Source of the DNA: an uncultured Collinsella sp.
GTDB lineage: Bacteria; Actinomycetota; Coriobacteriia; Coriobacteriales; Coriobacteriaceae
DNA length: 5,315 nucleotides
Direction: 5' to 3'
Assembly: GCA_900754385.1 (NCBI GenBank)
Contig: CAAECP010000015.1
Location: 1 to 5,315, forward strand
Shown: positions 1-5,315 of the stretch, in pieces
Numbering within the stretch: the stretch's first letter is position 1
Layout of the letters: each line of letters starts with the position of its first letter
Made by a program: the position numbers and the translations under genes
The notes under the pieces: model-generated
Seen by the model: the letters and a program-made list of their open reading frames with translations, nothing else
What the model was told of the DNA's origin: nothing
The model's database searches: none

Positions 1-854
1 CCGTAGCCGACGGCTACGATGTGGTAGCGTGAGGGCAGTTGGTCGGACGTACGCAGCGCGGTGACGATGGCGGCGCCCGTGGGCGTCACGAGCTCGCCGG
101 CGACCGGTACGGGCGTGAGGGCGATATTGCCCGCCTGGCACAGGTTGACGACAGCGGGGACGGGAATGGGCATGAGGCCGTGGGCGCAGCGAATGGTTCC
201 GTGGCCCTCGGAGAGCGACTCGACAACGATGTCCTCAATACCCAGGTCATCGAGGCAGATGGCGACAGAGCAGACGTCGACGATGGAGTCGACGGCGCCC
301 ACCTCGTGGAACATGACGGTCTCGGGCGTTTTGCCGTGGGCCTTGGCCTCGGCGGCGGCAAGTGCGGTAAAGATGGCGAGCGCACGACGCTTGGCGCCAT
401 CGCTTAGCTGTGAGCCGTCGATGATGGCGGTGACGTCCGCCAAAGAACGGTGGTGATGGTGGTGGGCGTGATGGTGACCCTCGTGACCATGGCCGTGGGC
501 CTCATGGTCATGGTCGTGTGTGTGCTCGTGTTCGTGCTCGCCATGGCCATGATGGTGGTGCTCATGCTCATGCTCATGCATATGCTCGACAGTTGCCTCG
601 TTGCCGTAGAGCCAGGCCATATCGTGATCGTGGTTCTCGAGCTCCTCTGTAAGCTGGACGTCAAAATCACAGGCGTCGATGCCATGCTTGTTTGCACGCG
701 TGACGGCGATCGAAAAGCCGTTGACCGGCAGTGTGGCGAGCTGTTCGCGCAGGTGCTCCTCGCTGGCACCCAGGTCGAGCAGGGCCGCGACGGTCATATC
801 GCCGCTGATGCCCGAGGTACCGTCGATGATAAGCGTGTGCTGATGGTTGGACAT
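1..854 (-). CDS. larC: LarC, nickel-inserting enzyme of NPN cofactor synthesis (3' end beyond window)
   Basis: This is the N-terminal 284 codons of LarC, the CTP-dependent cyclometallase that puts nickel into pyridinium-3,5-bisthiocarboxylic acid mononucleotide to give the nickel-pincer nucleotide used by lactate racemase LarA and related enzymes. The frame is open from ATG at 854 to the left edge. Family motifs seen in order are DGTSGISGDM (residues 11-20), AALLDLG (23-29), a His-rich insert (91-135), FHEVGAVDSIVDVC (about 182-195), GLMPIPVPAV (227-236) and ELVTPTGAA (253-261). Full LarC proteins are around 400 residues, so roughly the last third is missing. AAGGAG lies 6 nt before the ATG and overlaps the larB stop, which fixes the start and indicates co-transcription with larB. 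In Lactiplantibacillus plantarum larC is split by a programmed frameshift. I see no frameshift in this part, but the equivalent site may lie beyond the edge. Confidence 0.93.
   Translation of the reverse strand, partial: MSNHQHTLIIDGTSGISGDMTVAALLDLGASEEHLREQLATLPVNGFSIAVTRANKHGIDACDFDVQLTEELENHDHDMAWLYGNEATVEHMHEHEHEHHHHGHGEHEHEHTHDHDHEAHGHGHEGHHHAHHHHHRSLADVTAIIDGSQLSDGAKRRALAIFTALAAAEAKAHGKTPETVMFHEVGAVDSIVDVCSVAICLDDLGIEDIVVESLSEGHGTIRCAHGLMPIPVPAVVNLCQAGNIALTPVPVAGELVTPTGAAIVTALRTSDQLPSRYHIVAVGY
450..584 (-). repeat. Histidine-rich low-complexity segment inside larC
   Basis: Codons 91-135 of larC encode 26 His in 45 residues, mixed with Glu, Asp and Gly as HE, HD and HG repeats and ending in a run of five His. 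At DNA level this is a run of CAT/CAC codons alternating with GAG/GAC. It lies between the N-terminal SGISGDM region and the HEVGAVDS region, so it is probably an exposed loop rather than part of the catalytic core. A nickel-binding or nickel-storage role is inferred from composition and from LarC being a nickel enzyme. Confidence 0.9.
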
Positions 855-860
855 GGAATG

Positions 861-866
861 CTCCTT
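861..866 (-). promoter_or_regulatory. larC ribosome binding site overlapping the larB stop
   Basis: On the minus strand the sequence reads TAAGGAGCATTCC followed by the larC ATG. AAGGAG is a near-ideal Shine-Dalgarno sequence with a 6-nt spacer, and it shares bases with the TAA stop of larB. This arrangement favours translational coupling of the two genes. Confidence 0.85.
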
Positions 867-1647
867 AACGGGCGCGGGATGTGCCGGCGCTCAGATGATT
901 GATAAGACTTGCCTGGTAGGCGGCACCAAAGCCGTTGTCGATATTGACGACCGAAACGCCACTGGCGCAGGAGTTGAGCATGGCGAGCAGCGCGGCTACG
1001 CCACCAAAGCTCGCGCCGTAGCCCACGCTGGTGGGAACGGCAATGACCGGACAGCTCACCAGGCCGCCGACAACGCTCGCCAACGCGCCCTCCATGCCGG
1101 CGATGGCGATGACCACCTGCGCCTGAGCAAGTTCCTCGGCATGCGCGAGCAGGCGGTGCAGGCCGGCGACGCCTACGTCGTAGAGGCGGTCGACCTCGTT
1201 GCCATAGAATTCGGCCGTCAACGCGGCTTCCTCGGCGACGGGCAGGTCGCTCGTGCCGGCGCAGGCGACGACGATGCGTCCGTTGCCGGTAGGGGAGGGC
1301 TTGCCGCCCACGAGGGCGAGCTGTGCGTCCGGGACATATCCCAGGTCGATGCCGTTGTCGAGGAGCTCCGAGGTACGGACTGCTTTTTCGGCATCCAGGC
1401 GCGTGACCAGGATGCGCTCCTGGCCGGCATCGCGCAGCGCCTCGATAATGGCGGCGATCTGCTCGGCGGTTTTACCGGCACCGTAGACGACCTCGCCGGC
1501 TCCCTGGCGTACCCCGCGCGAAAGATCGAGCTGTGCAAAACCCAGATCAGCGGTTGGCGCCGTCTGGATGCGCGTGAGGGCGACGGCCGGGGTGACTGAT
1601 CCGCCGGCAACATCGCTCAGCAGCTGCTTTAAATCTCGCTTATCCAT
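865..1647 (-). CDS. larB: LarB, pyridinium-3,5-biscarboxylic acid mononucleotide synthase
   Basis: LarB starts nickel-pincer cofactor synthesis: it carboxylates the pyridinium ring of nicotinic acid adenine dinucleotide and cleaves the phosphoanhydride, releasing AMP. The protein has 260 residues, close to the roughly 250 usual for the family. The N-terminal part includes LGFAQLDLSRGVRQGAGEVV (35-54). The C-terminal half is PurE-like (AIR carboxylase fold): VVACAGTSDLPVAEEA (126-141), GMEGALASVVGGL (184-196), PTSVGYGASFGG (205-216) and MLNSCASGVSVVNIDNGFGA (223-242). Cys227 matches, by recall, the cysteine that attacks the substrate in characterised LarB. The frame also has an ATG at 1680, but GAAGGG sits 7 nt before the ATG at 1647 and homologues begin near here, so 1647 is preferred. 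larC follows after 10 nt. larE, for the sulfur-transfer step, is not in the window. Confidence 0.93.
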   Translation of the reverse strand: MDKRDLKQLLSDVAGGSVTPAVALTRIQTAPTADLGFAQLDLSRGVRQGAGEVVYGAGKTAEQIAAIIEALRDAGQERILVTRLDAEKAVRTSELLDNGIDLGYVPDAQLALVGGKPSPTGNGRIVVACAGTSDLPVAEEAALTAEFYGNEVDRLYDVGVAGLHRLLAHAEELAQAQVVIAIAGMEGALASVVGGLVSCPVIAVPTSVGYGASFGGVAALLAMLNSCASGVSVVNIDNGFGAAYQASLINHLSAGTSRAR

Positions 1648-1654
1648 ATATGTT

Positions 1655-1660
1655 CCCTTC
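1655..1660 (-). promoter_or_regulatory. larB ribosome binding site that decides the start
   Basis: Minus-strand GAAGGG lies 7 nt before the ATG at 1647. The alternative in-frame ATG at 1680 has no comparable purine-rich site, so this motif supports the shorter 260-residue LarB. Confidence 0.7.
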
Positions 1661-1670
1661 GACGGCGCAA

Positions 1671-1700
1671 AGTCTAGCACTCAAAGGGTATGTTTCCGAA
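1671..1700 (-). promoter_or_regulatory. Candidate larBC promoter with extended -10
   Basis: The minus strand contains TGCTAGACT (1679-1671), which fits an extended -10 (TGn plus TAGACT). A weak -35 (TTCGGA, 1700-1695) lies 18 nt upstream, inside the promoter-proximal arm of the inverted repeat at 1692-1725. Transcription would start around 1664, giving a leader of about 17 nt. The -35 matches consensus poorly, so this is a candidate only. Confidence 0.35.
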
Positions 1701-1725
1701 CACTAAGACAAAATTGTTCGGAAAC
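1692..1725. promoter_or_regulatory. Perfect 11-bp inverted repeat, candidate operator of larBC
   Basis: GTTTCCGAACA (1692-1702) and TGTTCGGAAAC (1715-1725) are exact reverse complements with a 12-nt spacer. Their centres are 23 bp apart, about two helical turns, which suits cooperative binding on one DNA face. Each arm also contains a small palindrome (TTCCGAA). No T-tract follows on the minus strand, so it is unlikely to be the serB terminator. It sits just upstream of the likely larB promoter. The regulator is unknown, and I do not recognise the motif. Confidence 0.6.
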
Positions 1726-1733
1726 TATAGGAC

Positions 1734-1758
1734 AGACTGATTCAATTGTTAGACTGAT
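1734..1758. repeat. Short direct repeat AGACTGAT beside the serB stop
   Basis: AGACTGAT occurs at 1734-1741 and again at 1751-1758, start to start 17 bp apart, with TCAATTGTT between or touching them. It is followed by the 10-bp palindrome CGACTAGTCG (1759-1768), which includes the serB stop codon. The repeats lie upstream of the larB operator candidate and could be part of the same regulatory region. They are short enough to be chance. Confidence 0.35.
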
Positions 1759-1761
1759 CGA

Positions 1762-2397
1762 CTAGTCGCGCAGGATGATGCCCATGGCGAGCATCAGGTT
1801 GCGCTCGTCGATGGCAAACGGAGCGGCTTCGCGCGTCTTGGGCTTGGCGCAAAACGCGATGCCCGTGCCCGCGGCCTGAATCATAGGGATGTCGTTGGCG
1901 CCGTCGCCGATCGCGACGGTATGGGCCATGTCGACACCGCACTCGACTGCCCAATCCAGCAGCTGGATGAGCTTGGACTCCTTGGTTACAATGGCTGCCG
2001 CCAGCTTGCCGGTGAGCTTGCCGTCCACGACCTCCAGGCGGTTAGCGAGGCAAAAGTCGATGCCCGCGGCGGCCACGATCTTATCGGCGACCTCGTGAAA
2101 GCCGCCGCTTACCACGCCGACCTTCCAGCCCTTGCTGTGCGCCGAGCGCACAAGCTCCAGCGCGCCGGGGGTAAACGTCACGCGCTCAAAGGTGCGCTCG
2201 AACACGCTCTCGTCCAAGCCGGCAAGCAGCCCCACGCGCTCCTCGAGCGCCTGTTTAAAGTCGAGTTCGCCACGCATGGCGCGTTCGGTGATCTGTGCCA
2301 CCTGTTCGCCCACGCCGGCCTCCTCGCCCAACAGGTCGATGACCTCCTGGTTGATGAGCGTGGAGTCGATATCCATAACGATGAGGCGTGCAGTCAT
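1762..2397 (-). CDS. serB: Phosphoserine phosphatase SerB (HAD family)
   Basis: SerB hydrolyses O-phosphoserine to serine, the last step of the phosphorylated serine pathway, in the cytoplasm. From ATG at 2397 the protein has 211 residues, the size of single-domain phosphoserine phosphatases without an N-terminal ACT domain. HAD motif I is MDIDSTLINQE (8-18), with nucleophile Asp9, acid/base Asp11 and Glu18 as the family's substrate-contacting acid. Motif II is VVSGGF with Ser97. Motif III lysine is probably Lys142 in TKESKL. Motif IV is GDGANDIPM with Asp165 and Asp169 for magnesium, followed by the typical GIAFCAKPKTREAA. An in-frame ATG at 2466 would add 23 residues unlike the family. The 2397 start has GGAAAGG 6 nt upstream and places motif I where expected. 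It diverges from aspS and is followed on the same strand by larBC after a long gap, so it is probably its own transcription unit. Confidence 0.93.
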   Translation of the reverse strand: MTARLIVMDIDSTLINQEVIDLLGEEAGVGEQVAQITERAMRGELDFKQALEERVGLLAGLDESVFERTFERVTFTPGALELVRSAHSKGWKVGVVSGGFHEVADKIVAAAGIDFCLANRLEVVDGKLTGKLAAAIVTKESKLIQLLDWAVECGVDMAHTVAIGDGANDIPMIQAAGTGIAFCAKPKTREAAPFAIDERNLMLAMGIILRD

Positions 2398-2420
2398 GGC
2401 GGGCCTTTCCGAGTGCAGTT

Positions 2421-2449
2421 GTATTGGGGCACATTGTCGCACGTCGCAA
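2421..2449 (-). promoter_or_regulatory. Candidate serB promoter
   Basis: On the minus strand TTGCGA (2449-2444) and CAATAC (2426-2421) are separated by 17 nt and lie 23 nt before the serB start codon, leaving a very short leader. The -35 is fair and the -10 is weak. This is the best pair I found in the spacer on this strand. Confidence 0.3.
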
Positions 2450-2542
2450 GCCTGGGCGACGGCCACGGTGCGTCAATTGTTTCGTCTCCGTCAAGTCTTT
2501 GGGCATGAGCTACTTTTCCGCGGCACATCGACACAGGTGCGA

Positions 2543-2548
2543 TAAGAT
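2543..2548 (+). promoter_or_regulatory. Candidate aspS -10 element
   Basis: TAAGAT matches four of six bases of the -10 consensus and lies about 105 nt before the aspS ATG. No good -35 is found 16-18 nt upstream. If correct, the aspS leader would be roughly 100 nt long. Confidence 0.25.
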
Positions 2549-2601
2549 AGAACGCCATGTCCGGCTGCGCGGTTTACGCAGGCTGGGCAAATCTGTACGA
2601 C

Positions 2602-2626
2602 GCCGCCCGGAACGACACGGGGCGGC
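2602..2626 (+). other. Small hairpin in the aspS leader
   Basis: GCCGCCC (2602-2608) pairs with GGGCGGC (2620-2626) across an 11-nt loop, 10 nt before the aspS Shine-Dalgarno sequence. A second weaker stem, CTGCG/CGCAG (2565-2569 and 2577-2581), lies further upstream. I see no T-box core (no AGGGTGGNACCGCG-like sequence) and no terminator, so any regulatory role is open. Confidence 0.35.
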
Positions 2627-2636
2627 ACAGATCCAT

Positions 2637-2644
2637 AAAGGAGG
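2637..2644 (+). promoter_or_regulatory. aspS ribosome binding site
   Basis: AAAGGAGG is a near-perfect Shine-Dalgarno sequence, 9 nt before the ATG at 2654. It settles the choice of that start over the in-frame ATG at 2687, which has no good site in front of it. Confidence 0.85.
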
Positions 2645-2653
2645 ATCACTGGT

Positions 2654-4441
<1,788 letters not shown>

Positions 4442-4464
4442 GCAAGCGGCTACATATTGCTTGC

Positions 4465-4500
4465 AACGAGGGAAGGACGTGTGCTTTCCCTCGTTTTTTA
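4465..4500 (+). terminator. Intrinsic terminator of aspS
   Basis: AACGAGGGAA (4465-4474) pairs perfectly with TTCCCTCGTT (4486-4495). A further G-T wobble and a G-C pair shorten the loop to 7 nt (4477-4483). The stem runs into TTTTTT (4494-4499). It starts 24 nt after the aspS stop, so the next gene needs its own promoter. Confidence 0.92.
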
Positions 4501-4523
4501 TATGCCGAGGTTGCGAGGGCATA
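4501..4523. repeat. Small inverted repeat after the aspS terminator
   Basis: TATGCC (4501-4506) and GGCATA (4518-4523) are perfect reverse complements around an 11-nt loop. The stem is only 6 bp with no T-tract on either strand, so no function is assigned. Confidence 0.3.
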
Positions 4524-4538
4524 GGGTGACCGGACGTC

Positions 4539-4712
4539 GCGGAAACTGCGTCCCGGAATTTGCGTCCAGAATGGGATGTACTTTCCGCCAGGGTCGCTCA
4601 GCGGAAACTGCGTCCCAGAATCCAGCCAAATAACGGGTCGCACTTTCCGGTTGAGCCTTCTGGCGGAAACTGTGTCCCATCATTGACGCTCGAAATGGGA
4701 TGCGATTTCCGT
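4539..4712. repeat. Array of three palindromic units on a 62-nt period
   Basis: Three 50-nt units lie at 4539-4588, 4601-4650 and 4663-4712. Each has a 16-nt left arm, an 18-nt loop and a 16-nt right arm, with exactly 12 nt between units. The left arms are GCGGAAACTGCGTCCC, the same again, and GCGGAAACTGTGTCCC. The right arms are GGGATGTACTTTCCGC, GGGTCGCACTTTCCGG and GGGATGCGATTTCCGT, each an imperfect reverse complement of the left arm. Several mismatches in units 1 and 3 are G-T, which would still pair as G-U in RNA. Loops differ between units. The array occupies most of the aspS-HPr gap and has no credible ORF. It looks like a genomic palindromic repeat (REP/BIME-like) or a cluster of alternately oriented binding sites. 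No transposase is nearby. Confidence 0.85.
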
Positions 4713-4737
4713 CCCGCCCTCAACAAGCATCTAACGC

Positions 4738-4743
4738 TACAAT
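4738..4743 (+). promoter_or_regulatory. Candidate -10 of the HPr gene promoter
   Basis: TACAAT matches five of six consensus -10 bases and lies 54 nt before the HPr start codon, just after the palindromic array. The region 16-18 nt upstream (around CGCCCT) is a poor -35, so an activator or an unusual sigma contact may be needed. The preceding gene ends in a terminator, so a promoter is expected here. Confidence 0.45.
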
Positions 4744-4797
4744 AGCTACCACGTGGCTGGGTTTGCCGGCCGAATGTGCGATGTCGTGGGAGGGGAC

Positions 4798-5046
4798 ATG
4801 GTCGAATTTACGAAGACGATTAAAGATCCGTTGGGATTGCATGCCCGCCCGGTTGCGCTGCTTTATGACATTATCGCCAAGCATCGTAGTGACGTGTCGG
4901 TTTCGATTGGCAATCGTCATGTCGATGGCCGCGACGTTATAGGGCTCATGGCACTCTGTGGCGAATGTGGCGAGGACATCGTGTTCCGCGTTTCGGGCGT
5001 GGATGAGGCCTCCTGTGTCACATCGATCAGAAATCTCTCGCTCTAA
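4798..5046 (+). CDS. HPr-family phosphocarrier protein with Asp at position 46
   Basis: HPr relays phosphate from PEP via enzyme I to sugar-specific EIIA proteins of the phosphotransferase system. This copy has 82 residues, slightly short of the usual 85-90, losing part of the last helix. The active site LGLHARPVALL (12-22) holds His15 exactly at the family position. A gapless alignment from memory to B. subtilis HPr puts Arg45-Asp46 where Lys45-Ser46 normally lies, followed by VIGLMAL (47-53), so the site used by HPr kinase in Firmicutes is gone. GVDEASCVTSI (67-77) fits the C-terminal helix region. The frame is open from ATG 4753, but GGGAGGGG just before 4798 and the family N-terminus support 4798. 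It stands alone between its own promoter and a strong terminator, with no ptsI beside it. It may be the cell's general HPr or a specialised paralogue; the symbol is left empty for that reason. Confidence 0.88.
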   Translation: MVEFTKTIKDPLGLHARPVALLYDIIAKHRSDVSVSIGNRHVDGRDVIGLMALCGECGEDIVFRVSGVDEASCVTSIRNLSL

Positions 5047-5055
5047 GCATGATAG

Positions 5056-5092
5056 GGCGCGGTAAAGGATGGTCCTTTGCCGCGCCTTTTTG
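5056..5092 (+). terminator. Intrinsic terminator of the HPr gene
   Basis: GGCGCGGTAAAGGA (5056-5069) pairs with TCCTTTGCCGCGCC (5073-5086), a 14-bp stem with one G-U wobble and a TGG loop, followed directly by TTTTTG. It starts 9 nt after the HPr stop codon. This is a strong textbook terminator. Confidence 0.96.
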
Positions 5093-5132
5093 TTTCGTAT
5101 AGGAAACTTTTTCGAAATCTGAATAGGGACCC

Positions 5133-5161
5133 TTTCCAAAAAGTTAACCACGTGCTAGTTT
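5133..5161 (+). promoter_or_regulatory. Candidate feoA promoter
   Basis: TTTCCA (5133-5138) and an extended -10, TGCTAGTTT (TG at 5153-5154, hexamer TAGTTT at 5156-5161), are separated by 17 nt. The left arm of the 15-bp inverted repeat exactly fills most of this spacer. Transcription would start near 5168. The hexamers are weak and the assignment rests on spacing and context. Confidence 0.4.
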
Positions 5162-5192
5162 ACTAAAGCGAACATAGACGTGGTTAACTTTT
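5139..5192. promoter_or_regulatory. Perfect 15-bp inverted repeat upstream of feoA
   Basis: AAAAGTTAACCACGT (5139-5153) and ACGTGGTTAACTTTT (5178-5192) are exact reverse complements with a 24-nt spacer; arm centres are 39 bp apart. Each arm contains GTTAACC or its complement, and the spacer holds a smaller palindrome-like TAGTTTACTA. The position between the HPr terminator and feoA, over the likely promoter, suggests a paired operator for a metal-sensing repressor of iron uptake (DtxR/IdeR-like or Fur-like). The motif does not clearly match either consensus. An RNA hairpin in the feoA leader is an alternative. Confidence 0.6.
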
Positions 5193-5234
5193 ATCGCGTC
5201 GATGTTGAGGACGAACTGACGTTAGGAGCAACTC

Positions 5235-5315
5235 ATGTCTTGCGGACCGCAGATGCCGGCCATGCCGCTTTCGATGGTAAAAGCGGGCGAAACCGTGCGC
5301 GTGTCTCGTGTAAAG
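5235..5315 (+). CDS. feoA: FeoA, ferrous iron transport protein A (3' end beyond window)
   Basis: Only the first 27 codons are present, encoding MSCGPQMPAMPLSMV followed by KAGETVRVSRVK. The PLSMVKAGETVRVSRVK stretch is the start of an SH3-like FeoA domain, where family members typically read PL..L..G....V..I. FeoA is a small cytoplasmic protein of about 75-90 residues that assists the FeoB ferrous iron permease in the inner membrane, and feoB usually follows directly. TAGGAG lies 6 nt before the ATG at 5235, a good ribosome binding site. The 15-bp inverted repeat upstream suggests metal-dependent control. Identification rests on a short N-terminus plus context, so it is likely but not certain. 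Confidence 0.72.
   Translation, partial: MSCGPQMPAMPLSMVKAGETVRVSRVK

Noticed and set aside
450..902. A plus-strand frame encoding a Met/Val/Leu-rich, membrane-like protein
   Set aside because: The apparent hydrophobicity arises from reading the His-rich CAT/CAC codons of larC backwards as ATG/GTG. It is not a transmembrane protein.
847..1599. A 250-codon plus-strand frame opposite larB
   Set aside because: It is the antisense shadow of larB, which has full family motifs, a good RBS and operon context.
1742..2481. TCAATTGTT at both ends of serB (1742-1750 and 2473-2481)
   Set aside because: A single 9-mer pair in direct orientation with no inverted ends or duplicated target is not evidence of a mobile element and could be chance.
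2550..2653. T-box riboswitch in the aspS leader
   Set aside because: No T-box bulge sequence, no specifier loop and no terminator were found. Only a small GC hairpin is visible.
4498..4683. Minus-strand small frame (61 codons) across the palindromic array
   Set aside because: Its residues come from the repeats, there is no ribosome binding site of note and no family resemblance.
4539..4712. CRISPR array
   Set aside because: The three units are imperfect palindromes with variable loops and 12-nt linkers, not identical repeats with unique spacers of about 30 nt, and there are no cas genes.
5102..5145. GGAAACTTTTT and TTTCCAAAAAGTT as a hairpin before feoA
   Set aside because: The two complementary blocks are in the same order rather than reversed, so they cannot both pair in one stem. 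They are A/T-rich runs near the promoter.

Overview
The window is an ordinary-looking stretch of a GC-rich bacterial chromosome. Gene content, codon use and protein style (a FeoA starting MSCGPQMPAMPLSMV, an actinobacterial-looking AspRS, clean intrinsic terminators) suggest a gut Coriobacteriia member such as Collinsella. That placement is an inference from pattern memory and was not checked by any search.

Minus strand, read right to left from about 2400: serB (phosphoserine phosphatase, 2397-1762), then larB (1647-865) and larC (854 to beyond the left edge). larB and larC are 10 nt apart and form an operon for two steps of nickel-pincer nucleotide (NPN) cofactor synthesis. LarB carboxylates the pyridinium ring of nicotinic acid adenine dinucleotide. 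LarC inserts nickel after the sulfur-transfer step done by LarE, which is not in this window. LarC carries a very histidine-rich insert. The 114-nt gap between serB and larB holds a perfect 11-bp inverted repeat with a 12-nt spacer, best read as an operator over the larB promoter.

Plus strand, read left to right: aspS (aspartyl-tRNA synthetase, 2654-4441) with a strong intrinsic terminator, then a 356-nt gap. The gap contains a very regular array of three 50-nt palindromic units on an exact 62-nt period. Next come a small HPr-family phosphocarrier (4798-5046) ending in a near-perfect 14-bp terminator hairpin, and a 188-nt gap holding a perfect 15-bp inverted repeat. The window closes with the first 27 codons of feoA (ferrous iron transport), which runs off the right edge. 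serB and aspS are divergent across a 256-nt spacer.

The observations most worth following are the 62-nt palindromic array; the HPr, which keeps phosphorylatable His15 but has Asp at the regulatory Ser46 position; the two long perfect inverted repeats in front of the metal-related genes larB and feoA; the His-rich LarC insert; and a histidine in AspRS at a position linked to non-discriminating enzymes. I see no CRISPR array, insertion sequence, phage gene, toxin-antitoxin pair, defence cluster, tRNA or rRNA.
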